A stretch of 11,826 bases of DNA, from assembly GCA_934635545.1 (NCBI GenBank), contig CAKTZN010000042.1, positions 1-11,826 of the forward strand, in the 5' to 3' direction. Shown in pieces: positions 1-4,845 of this stretch; position 1 is the first letter of the stretch, and each line of letters opens with the position of its first letter. The DNA is from an uncultured Oscillospiraceae bacterium (lineage in GTDB: Bacteria > Bacillota > Clostridia > Oscillospirales > Oscillospiraceae). The translations under genes and the position numbers were made by a program. The notes beneath the pieces were generated by a model. The model made no database searches and had not been told where the DNA came from. It worked only from the letters and a program-made list of their open reading frames with translations.

Positions 1-508
1 AGGGCAGGAAGCGCTCCACATAGGCGGGCAGCTTGTCGGCGGGATAGCGCTTGTACAGCACGCAGTTGATGCGGGTGGGGCAGGCGATGCGGCCCAGCAC
101 ATCGTCGGGGCTCTCCTCCACATACTTCTGCAAGTGGCGGGAGATGTTCATGCAGGTGATCTTGTCCTTGTTGCGCTCCGTAAAGGCCACCATCTCGTCC
201 AGCGTGGTATGCTCCTGCACCGGGAAGGTGGTGTTGATATACACCTTGTGGGTGGTGGGGATGGCGTCCAGCATCTTCTGCAGCGCGTCCAGATCCGCCA
301 GCGGCTCACCGCCGGTGAACACGAAGTCGCACCGGGGCGTGATGGCGTCCAGCGTGTGGATGGAGTCGATGATCTTGTCCAGAGAGAAGCCGGTGCAATC
401 GGCGTATTCCTGCTTATTGATACAGAAGGGGCAGTGATTCTGACAGTCATAGGGGACGAACACCGTGACCGTAGCGCCGCCTTCACGGGTCTTATAAGGA
501 TGAGTCAT
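1..508 (-). CDS. Radical SAM protein (C-terminus off window)
   Basis: Leftward partial gene; the first 169 residues are present and the rest lies beyond base 1. A cysteine triplet C22-x3-C26-x2-C29 (CQNHCPFC) is the radical SAM [4Fe-4S]/S-adenosylmethionine motif, and the GGEP motif that contacts the SAM amino group is at residues 67-69 region (TGGEPL 65-70). Family members cleave SAM to a 5'-deoxyadenosyl radical in the cytoplasm. ATG at 508-506 is preceded by GGAAAGG about 12 bases upstream, rather far, but no better start is seen. The cysteine motif lies only 22 residues from the start, as is common in activating enzymes and short radical SAM proteins. The substrate cannot be told: an activase, a ribonucleotide-reductase-activating-type protein or an enzyme acting on a small molecule are all possible. 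Divergent from the aminotransferase at 708. Confidence 0.88.
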   Translation of the reverse strand, partial: MTHPYKTREGGATVTVFVPYDCQNHCPFCINKQEYADCTGFSLDKIIDSIHTLDAITPRCDFVFTGGEPLADLDALQKMLDAIPTTHKVYINTTFPVQEHTTLDEMVAFTERNKDKITCMNISRHLQKYVEESPDDVLGRIACPTRINCVLYKRYPADKLPAYVERFLP

Positions 509-545
509 GTATGTGCAAAACCTTTCCGTGTGAATATTCTTCAAT

Positions 546-574
546 ATTTTATACCGCAGCGACAAGAAATGCAA
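546..574 (-). promoter_or_regulatory. Candidate sigma-A promoter for the radical SAM gene
   Basis: On the minus strand, TTGCAT (574-569), 17 bases, then TAAAAT (551-546). The -10 matches five of six consensus bases and the -35 three of six. It lies 38 bases before the ATG at 508, in AT-rich DNA. Confidence 0.45.
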
Positions 575-644
575 GGAAAAAAGCAAAAAATCGGTTGTTT
601 AGTTATTAACAAACACCTTTGCGCCGTTTTCGGCGGCTTTTTCA

Positions 645-673
645 TTGACACGCTTTCCACTATGCGGTAAATT
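645..673 (+). promoter_or_regulatory. Sigma-A promoter for the aminotransferase gene
   Basis: TTGACA (645-650, perfect -35), a 17-base spacer, then TAAATT (668-673, four of six). The predicted start of transcription is about 30 bases before the GTG start codon at 708, and an AAGGAG ribosome binding site at 693-698 follows. Confidence 0.65.
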
Positions 674-707
674 GTAGGTAAAACGTAAGCGAAAGGAGCG
701 GATAGAC

Positions 708-1799
708 GTGAAGATCCGAAACGAATTGCTCTCGCAGGTGCGCAGCTACGCCGGGCATACGCCTCACGCGGCGGCGGACACCCTGGACTGTTCCCTGGGC
801 GTCAACCCCTACGGCTTCCCGGCGGTGGTGAAGGAGGCCTTTGCCGCCTTTGACCCGGAACGGTTCTATCACTATCCCCACTCCGACGCGCCCCAGCGGG
901 CCATTGTGGACTACTGGGCGGACTACGCCTTTATCGAGCCGGAGAACATCGTCCTGACCGACGGCAGCGTGTCGGCCCTGTACCTGCTGTGCAACATTCT
1001 GGCCAAGAAGGGCGCGGAGGTGGTGGGCTTTCTGCCCACCTTCACCGATATGGTGGAGTATTCCCGCATGATGGCCATGCGATACGTGGGCATTCCCGCC
1101 CGGCGTGAGGAAAACTGGCGCATGGAGGTATCCGATCTGGTGGACGCCATCAGCGGCGATACCAGTCTGGTGTACATCGACCGGCCCAATAATCCCACCG
1201 GCCAGACGCTGTCCCTGGCGGACATCAGCCGGGTGCTGGACAAGTGCGAGGAGCTGGGCGTCTATGCCATCGTGGACGAGGCCTATGGCGATTTTCTGCC
1301 CCGGGAGGAGTCGGCGGTGACGCTGGGGCCGAAATACAAGAACATCATCATTGTCCGCACCTTCTCCAAGGGCTTCGGCCTGGCGGGACTGCGGGCGGGA
1401 TACATCATCACCTGTCAGGAGCTGATCCGCTACATCAGCAAGGTGTCCAACCCCTACATGATGAGCGAACTGTCCCGTGAGCTGGCGGCCGCCGCTCTCA
1501 GCGACCGCACCTATGCCGACAGCCACGGCCCGGATTTTGCCGCCATGAAGCGGGCTCTGCGGGATGTCTGCGGCAAAAACCTCACCATGGCCGAGACCGA
1601 TGACCGGGTGCCCATCTGCCTTCTGCAGCATAAGAACCCCCGCGCCGACCTGCAGGAGCTGCTGATAGCGGAGGGCGTGCTGACCTGCTCCGGCGGCGAG
1701 TTTGAGCCGCTGGACCGCGCCAGCGTCCGGCTGCGGGTGCCCCGCGCCCAGGAGATGGACAAGCTGCTCCGCGCGGTGGAAAAGGTGAACAACGGATGA
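708..1799 (+). CDS. PLP-dependent aminotransferase, histidinol-phosphate aminotransferase-like
   Basis: 363-residue fold-type I aminotransferase (class I/II), typical length for HisC or CobD relatives. Visible motifs: RPNNPTGQ (159-166) with the Asn that contacts the PLP ring; VDEAY (189-193) with D190 for the pyridine nitrogen and Y193; the Schiff-base lysine K221 in TFSKGFGLAGLRAGY, whose R229 normally binds the cofactor phosphate; and a C-terminal VRLRV (340-344) with the carboxylate-binding arginine. It should move an amino group between a substrate and 2-oxoglutarate/glutamate in the cytoplasm. GTG at 708 is chosen because AAGGAG lies 9 bases upstream (693-698). No other his or cob genes are nearby, so histidine or cobalamin biosynthesis is not supported by context; the substrate is open. 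The gene appears monocistronic, ending at a strong hairpin. Confidence 0.9.
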   Translation: MKIRNELLSQVRSYAGHTPHAAADTLDCSLGVNPYGFPAVVKEAFAAFDPERFYHYPHSDAPQRAIVDYWADYAFIEPENIVLTDGSVSALYLLCNILAKKGAEVVGFLPTFTDMVEYSRMMAMRYVGIPARREENWRMEVSDLVDAISGDTSLVYIDRPNNPTGQTLSLADISRVLDKCEELGVYAIVDEAYGDFLPREESAVTLGPKYKNIIIVRTFSKGFGLAGLRAGYIITCQELIRYISKVSNPYMMSELSRELAAAALSDRTYADSHGPDFAAMKRALRDVCGKNLTMAETDDRVPICLLQHKNPRADLQELLIAEGVLTCSGGEFEPLDRASVRLRVPRAQEMDKLLRAVEKVNNG

Positions 1800-1807
1800 A
1801 ACATGCG

Positions 1808-1839
1808 CACCCCCGGCAGCCATAAGGCCGCCGGGGGTG
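1808..1839 (+). terminator. Hairpin terminator after the aminotransferase gene
   Basis: A perfect 10-bp stem (1808-1817 with 1830-1839, CACCCCCGGC against its complement) encloses a further GCC/GGC pairing around an ATAA loop. It begins 9 bases after the TGA stop. The following tract, GTGTTATT, is only moderately T-rich, so the terminator is not classical in its tail. Confidence 0.65.
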
Positions 1840-1866
1840 GTGTTATTGGAAAAAGGGATTGTGCGG

Positions 1867-1890
1867 CGGGGCGATGTAGGCATCGCCCCG
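1867..1890. terminator. Second hairpin between the convergent genes, possible terminator for the transporter
   Basis: Perfect 10-bp inverted repeat CGGGGCGATG (1867-1876) / CATCGCCCCG (1881-1890) with a four-base loop. It lies 27 bases beyond the transporter stop codon on the minus strand, and CCCTTTTTCC follows about 10 bases later on that strand, so it could end leftward transcription. The GC-rich stem and the nearby GTAGGGGCGGGG stretch (1903-1914) look like an interspersed intergenic repeat; this is unproven from one window. Confidence 0.45.
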
Positions 1891-1916
1891 AACAATAAGT
1901 TTGTAGGGGCGGGGTT

Positions 1917-2822
1917 CTACGCCGCGAGGGAGGGTTCGCCGCTCTCCACCGCGGCATCGCTGGCCCTGGCGCCCGATTTATGGTAATTGTGCAGCACGAT
2001 GCCCAACAGGATCAACGCCGCGCCGATGACGCCCTGGACGCCCATGCGCTCCTGCAGGAAGATGGCGCTCATGACCGCGGTGGCCAGGGGATTGATGGCG
2101 CACATCTGGGCGGCCCGGTCAGCGGTGGTGTACCGCTGGGCCACCGGCTGGAAGGTGAAGCCGAAGCAGGAGCACACCAGCGCCAGCGCCAGGATCACGC
2201 CCCACTCGGTGGCGTTCTGGGGCAGGTGGGGCGTTCCCGCCAGCGGCGAAGCAATGGCGGCGAACAGGCCCAGGAATCCGATCTGAAACATGCCCAGCAG
2301 GATGGTATCCCCCTCCTGGGAGAATTTTCCGGTGAGGATGATGCCGCCGGCGTACAGACACGCCTCCAGCAGGCACAGGGCCTCGCCCGGGCCGAACCCG
2401 GCAAAGCCGCCCTTCAGCGTCAGGAAGCCTACGCCGGCCAGCGTCACCGCCGCGCACAGCAGCGTCCGGTGATCCGGGGCCTTCCGGTGCAGCGCCGCCT
2501 CGAACAGCGGCACGATGACGATGGCCGTGTTCACCAGGAACGACACGGTGGAGGCGGTGGTTTTGGTCAGGGCGAAGGTCTCGCAGGTCATGACGGCGAA
2601 AAAGACCGCGCCCAGGATCATGCCGTGCAGCAGGTCGGTTTTCGTCACGGTGCGCAGCTTCTTCCAGAAGATGACACACAGCACCACGAAGGCCAGGCCG
2701 AACCGCACCGCCAGCAGATTCAGCGGCGACATGCTCTCCAGGCCCACCTTGGCGAACAGCAGCGACGTGCTTCTGGCGAAGATCACGGCGGCCAGCAGCC
2801 ATTCGGCAGCTCTCTTGCTCAT
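1917..2822 (-). CDS. EamA/DMT-family transporter (10 membrane helices)
   Basis: 301-residue integral membrane protein with two EamA-type halves (about residues 7-137 and 146-280), each with five hydrophobic helices; this is the usual size and layout for drug/metabolite transporters of the RhaT/YdcZ/YedA kind. The second half ends with the recognisable LQERMGVQGVIGAALILLG (256-274), where a Glu before the last helix and a Gly-rich last helix are family hallmarks. Family members export amino acids, nucleobases or other metabolites, or import sugars; substrate is unknown here. The start at 2822 is chosen over an in-frame ATG 57 bases upstream because GGGAGGG sits 7 bases before it. It lies 103 bases after a small membrane-protein gene on the same strand, and is probably co-transcribed from the promoter at 3203-3231. 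The soluble tail (residues 282-301) is short and polar. Confidence 0.9.
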   Translation of the reverse strand: MSKRAAEWLLAAVIFARSTSLLFAKVGLESMSPLNLLAVRFGLAFVVLCVIFWKKLRTVTKTDLLHGMILGAVFFAVMTCETFALTKTTASTVSFLVNTAIVIVPLFEAALHRKAPDHRTLLCAAVTLAGVGFLTLKGGFAGFGPGEALCLLEACLYAGGIILTGKFSQEGDTILLGMFQIGFLGLFAAIASPLAGTPHLPQNATEWGVILALALVCSCFGFTFQPVAQRYTTADRAAQMCAINPLATAVMSAIFLQERMGVQGVIGAALILLGIVLHNYHKSGARASDAAVESGEPSLAA

Positions 2823-2872
2823 TTGGTATCCCTCCCGTTTATCCGTTGCTCTCCCGCCTGAAACGCGCCGCT

Positions 2873-2896
2873 GGGGCAAGGCGCGGGCCTTGCCCC
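2873..2896. repeat. Perfect 10-bp hairpin in the intercistronic gap
   Basis: GGGGCAAGGC (2873-2882) and its exact complement (2887-2896) around a four-base loop, between the small membrane-protein gene and the transporter. No T-run follows on either strand, so it is not a classical terminator. On the leftward mRNA it would be a stable hairpin about 50 bases before the transporter start; it might protect or partly attenuate the transcript, or be a dispersed repeat. Confidence 0.6.
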
Positions 2897-2925
2897 TGAC
2901 GGCTGGATGGGGGAGAGAAAATTGG

Positions 2926-3144
2926 TTACTTGGCGGCGGCCGCGGCCACCTTCAGCTCCGTCCCGTCGGGACGGCCATTGGTCAGGCAGTTGACGGCCAC
3001 CACGAACCCGGCGCCTGCCGCCATGGACAGGACCAGCAGCGCCGTGCTGCTTCCCACGCAGCCCAGCCAGGCGAACAGCACCACCAGAGCCAGACACACA
3101 AGGGCGACGGTCACGCAGACGTTGTTTCGTACATTCTTTTTCAT
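2926..3144 (-). CDS. Small two-helix membrane protein, unknown function
   Basis: 72 residues. A basic N-terminus (MKKNVRNN) is followed by two hydrophobic segments, about residues 9-30 and 34-53, then a short polar tail ending in an Ala/Lys-rich stretch. This predicts two membrane helices with both ends on the cytoplasmic side. The start is well supported: AAAGGAGG lies 8 bases before the ATG, and a strong promoter is upstream. It is the first gene of the leftward unit containing the EamA transporter and is divergent from the LysR regulator, so it may be a partner of the transporter or a small co-regulated membrane protein. I do not recognise the family. Cysteines at 10, 17, 29 and 53 lie in or at the edges of the helices. 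Confidence 0.75.
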   Translation of the reverse strand: MKKNVRNNVCVTVALVCLALVVLFAWLGCVGSSTALLVLSMAAGAGFVVAVNCLTNGRPDGTELKVAAAAAK

Positions 3145-3194
3145 GGTTTTGTCCTCCTTTTTGAATTTTGGGTTTGTTTTTCGTTACCTTTAGG

Positions 3195-3223
3195 TTGACT
3201 TCATCATAGCACGGCTTTATACT
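3195..3223 (+). promoter_or_regulatory. Strong sigma-A promoter for the LysR gene
   Basis: TTGACT (3195-3200), 17 bases, then TATACT (3218-3223); each hexamer matches five of six. Transcription would start near 3230, leaving a ~54-base leader before the ATG at 3284. It faces the leftward promoter and shares its DNA. Confidence 0.75.
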
Positions 3224-3231
3224 TGTGTAAA
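3203..3231 (-). promoter_or_regulatory. Strong sigma-A promoter for the small membrane gene and transporter
   Basis: On the minus strand TTTACA (3231-3226), 17 bases, then TATGAT (3208-3203); each hexamer matches five of six consensus bases. It overlaps the opposite-facing LysR promoter almost completely. Confidence 0.75.
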
Positions 3232-3244
3232 GCGATAGTATATC
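3215..3244. promoter_or_regulatory. Candidate LysR operator: two adjacent inverted repeats
   Basis: CTTTATAC-TT-GTGTAAAG (3215-3232) pairs in seven of eight positions and covers the rightward -10 and the leftward -35. Immediately beside it is GATA-GTA-TATC (3234-3244), a perfect 4-bp-arm dyad. LysR proteins usually bind AT-rich interrupted dyads in the shared promoter of divergent genes, so this is the natural site for autoregulation and target control. Binding is inferred. Confidence 0.5.
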
Positions 3245-3283
3245 ACGTTTTTGTTGACGAAACTGCAACAAAGGAGAGCGGCC

Positions 3284-4153
3284 ATGGATACGGAAAAATG
3301 CGCGGCGCTGCTGTGTGCGCTTGAGGAGGGGACTCTGGCCCGTGCGGCGGAAAAGCTGGGCTATACCCCCTCCGGCATCAGCCGCATGGTGGCGGCGCTG
3401 GAGGAGGAGCTGGGCTTTCCGCTGCTGCACCGCAGCCGGGGCGGCGTCATCGCCACCGGCGAATGTGAGGCGCTGCTGCCCGCCCTGCGGCAGATGGCCT
3501 ATCAGGCGGAGTGCTGCCGCCAGACGGCGGCGGCGCTGCGGGGTCTGGAGCAGGGCAGCATCACCGTGGGCGCCAACTACCACTTCTACTCCCGCCAGAT
3601 GGCCCACCTGATGGCCCGCTTCCGGGAGCGCCATCCCGGCATCGTCTTTCAGACCATCGAGGGCACCAGCACCACGCTGGCAGCGGCCCTGCGGGAGCAC
3701 CGGGCCGACCTGTGCGTCATCAGCCGCCGGGACGGCTCTCACCAGTGGCTGCCCCTGCGGCGGGATCCCATGATGGTGATGCTGTCCCCCGCCCATCCGC
3801 TGGCGGCGGCGGAGGCTGTGCCCATCCATCTGCTGGAGACGGAAAGCTATATCGAGATCTTTCCGGGCCGGGAGACGGACAACTCCCGTATTCTGGCGGA
3901 AAACGACATCCATCCCGGCAACCGCTTCGCCGGGGTGGAGGACAACTTCTCCGCCATGGCCATGGTGGAGGCGGGACTGGGCATCTCGCTGGTGAACGGT
4001 CTGATCGCCGGGACGCTGACCGGCGACGTGGTGTTCCGGCCGCTGGATCCGCCCCAGTATGTGGAGATCGGCATCGCCACCCCGCCGGCGGAGACCATGT
4101 CCCCCGCCGCGAGACGGTTTCTGAATTTCGTAAGGGAGAATATCAAGGGGTAG
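3284..4153 (+). CDS. LysR-family transcriptional regulator
   Basis: 289 residues, the usual LTTR length. A winged helix-turn-helix occupies about residues 4-62: the helix-turn-helix spans EGTLARAAEKLGYTPSGISR (15-34), followed by the characteristic ALEEELGFPLLHRSR and a TG near 58-59. A linker helix (about 62-88) leads to the periplasmic-binding-protein-like effector domain from SITVG (92-96) to the C-terminus. ATG 3284 is chosen over an in-frame TTG at 3251 because AAGGAG (3271-3276) lies 7 bases upstream. It is divergent from the small membrane protein/EamA transporter unit, and genes in that arrangement are typically the regulator's targets; the inducer would then be a transported or related metabolite. 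One oddity: the usual N-terminal 'L..F..V...gS' motif is altered to AALLCALEEGTL. Confidence 0.93.
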   Translation: MDTEKCAALLCALEEGTLARAAEKLGYTPSGISRMVAALEEELGFPLLHRSRGGVIATGECEALLPALRQMAYQAECCRQTAAALRGLEQGSITVGANYHFYSRQMAHLMARFRERHPGIVFQTIEGTSTTLAAALREHRADLCVISRRDGSHQWLPLRRDPMMVMLSPAHPLAAAEAVPIHLLETESYIEIFPGRETDNSRILAENDIHPGNRFAGVEDNFSAMAMVEAGLGISLVNGLIAGTLTGDVVFRPLDPPQYVEIGIATPPAETMSPAARRFLNFVRENIKG

Positions 4154-4161
4154 AAATGTTT

Positions 4162-4177
4162 CGCGCTTCCGAGCGCG
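4162..4177 (+). terminator. Short hairpin after the LysR gene, possible terminator
   Basis: CGCGCT (4162-4167), loop TCCG, AGCGCG (4172-4177): a 6-bp stem with a UNCG-type loop, 8 bases after the LysR stop. TACTTTT follows six bases later, a weak tail. Confidence 0.4.
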
Positions 4178-4182
4178 AGGTA

Positions 4183-4204
4183 CTTTTGGCCGCTGTCCCA
4201 AAAG
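4183..4204. repeat. Inverted repeat, 7-bp arms
   Basis: CTTTTGG (4183-4189) and CCAAAAG (4198-4204) with an eight-base loop. It is directly downstream of the LysR hairpin and may act with it. Confidence 0.5.
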
Positions 4205-4222
4205 CGTCCTGTTGCGGTGCCC

Positions 4223-4258
4223 AAAATTTCGCTGCGGCGTTAAAGCCGCCGAAATTTT
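4223..4258. terminator. Long bipartite hairpin, possible terminator
   Basis: Outer arms AAAATTTCG (4223-4231) and CGAAATTTT (4250-4258) pair perfectly over 9 bp. After a two-base bulge, GCGGC (4234-4238) pairs with GCCGC (4245-4249) around GTTAAA. The A-rich left and T-rich right outer arms resemble a bidirectional terminator, so it could end LysR transcripts. Confidence 0.5.
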
Positions 4259-4329
4259 GACCGCGGCCACTCGCTCACCTCGCTTCATCTGCCACTGGCA
4301 GCGCTCGGATCGCTCCCCCAAAAGGACAG

Positions 4330-4348
4330 CTTAAACCTGCGGTTTAAG
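4330..4348. repeat. Inverted repeat, 8-bp arms
   Basis: CTTAAACC (4330-4337), TGC, GGTTTAAG (4341-4348), a perfect dyad. It could be a small hairpin or a protein-binding site. Confidence 0.55.
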
Positions 4349-4448
4349 AATCCGCCCACGCTGTTCATTTTGCAAAGCCGTAACCTTGTACCACGCGTTC
4401 GCGGAACATTGCTGTTATCGTTTCGTATGACGTATTGACTAACCTCTT

Positions 4449-4523
4449 GCGCCGCTGCCGCTCATACGCTGCAACGGTAGAAGCGAGAGCGTTGTTCGTT
4501 GTTGGCATGAGCGGCAGCGGCGC
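4449..4523. repeat. Inverted repeat with perfect 17-bp arms
   Basis: GCGCCGCTGCCGCTCAT (4449-4465) is the exact reverse complement of 4507-4523, with 41 bases between. The interior contains further short complementary stretches (AACG near 4472, CGTT near 4497). Folded as RNA it would be a very stable stem; as DNA it could be a cruciform or the ends of a small element. No flanking target-site duplication is obvious. Confidence 0.8.
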
Positions 4524-4624
4524 TGGTGCAAAGACAATCCTTTTAACCAAGCGAAAAAGGAAATCTTGCGTGAACGTGTGGTATGCAGCCACAAATTTGT
4601 ACACATTATAGCGCGCAAGGAAGT

Positions 4625-4645
4625 GAAGAAACCTTTGGTTTCTTC
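4625..4645. repeat. Inverted repeat, 9-bp arms
   Basis: GAAGAAACC (4625-4633), TTT, GGTTTCTTC (4637-4645), a perfect dyad with a three-base loop. Confidence 0.6.
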
Positions 4646-4655
4646 TGGCTCTTTT

Positions 4656-4687
4656 GCCCACTTTTCCAGCTACTGGGAAAAGTGGGC
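4656..4687. repeat. Inverted repeat, 12-bp arms
   Basis: GCCCACTTTTCC (4656-4667) pairs perfectly with 4676-4687 around an eight-base loop. A TTTT run precedes it, and a short hairpin (4703-4720) follows. Confidence 0.7.
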
Positions 4688-4702
4688 CGCCGGAGGCCGT
4701 TC

Positions 4703-4720
4703 TCGTGGCCGCAGCCACGA
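4703..4720. repeat. Inverted repeat, 7-bp arms
   Basis: TCGTGGC (4703-4709), CGCA, GCCACGA (4714-4720). It is the last dyad before the AT-rich promoter stretch of the large operon. Confidence 0.5.
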
Positions 4721-4760
4721 AATGCTCCTATCAAAAAACCAATATTTATAGGAATCCCAT

Positions 4761-4789
4761 TTGACAGTACGCGGCAAGATTGCTATACT
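4761..4789 (+). promoter_or_regulatory. Near-consensus sigma-A promoter of the large operon
   Basis: TTGACA (4761-4766, perfect), 17 bases, TATACT (4784-4789, five of six), with TGC just before the -10 (4781-4783) forming an extended -10. Transcription should start near 4796. This excludes an in-frame ATG at 4780, which lies at the -10, and supports translation from 4846. Confidence 0.85.
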
Positions 4790-4845
4790 GCAATATCATA
4801 AAAAACACCATTCCACCGCCAAAACAGGCGGAAAGGGGGAACAAT

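Larger units (their letters stand above)
4154..4760. other. Hairpin-rich intergenic region without a convincing gene
   Basis: About 600 bases between the LysR stop and the operon promoter, visibly less GC-rich than the genes. It holds eight separate inverted repeats in a row (4162-4177, 4183-4204, 4223-4258, 4330-4348, 4449-4523, 4625-4645, 4656-4687, 4703-4720), far more than expected by chance. GCTGTCC (4192-4198) also pairs with GGACAGC (4324-4330), which would enclose the third hairpin. A leftward reading frame (4718-4365, GTG start with AGGAG 6 bases upstream, 117 mostly basic residues) crosses the region, but both 17-bp repeat arms lie inside it and it matches nothing I recognise, so I do not call it a gene. 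Possibilities: a dispersed repeat element, a structured RNA, or a decayed mobile element. Confidence 0.7.

Noticed and set aside
621..642. Small hairpin (CGCCG-TTTT-CGGCG) followed by a T-run, looking like a rightward terminator
   Set aside because: The stem is only 5 bp, no rightward gene lies upstream of it, and it sits just before the aminotransferase promoter. Probably chance or a minor barrier to read-through.
660..1895. Antisense frame opposite the aminotransferase
   Set aside because: The sense strand encodes an intact PLP enzyme with all catalytic motifs, and the antisense peptide is His/Gln/Gly-rich with no domain.
2823..2879. Upstream in-frame start for the EamA transporter
   Set aside because: The extra 19 residues are polar and overlap the hairpin and the ribosome binding site GGGAGGG that serves the ATG at 2822.
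2819..4321. Long leftward frame opposite the LysR gene
   Set aside because: It runs through the LysR coding sequence, the divergent promoters and the small membrane gene in another frame. It is a composition artefact.
4365..4718. Leftward 117-residue basic reading frame with a GTG start and an AGGAG sequence
   Set aside because: It crosses five of the inverted repeats, and the 17-bp arms fix two separate parts of its peptide. No promoter of quality precedes it and no family is recognised. Kept only as a note within the hairpin-rich region.
4780..4845. Upstream in-frame ATG for the giant protein
   Set aside because: The ATG lies at the -10 hexamer of a near-consensus promoter, so it would not be in the mRNA. 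The ATG at 4846 has a good ribosome binding site.
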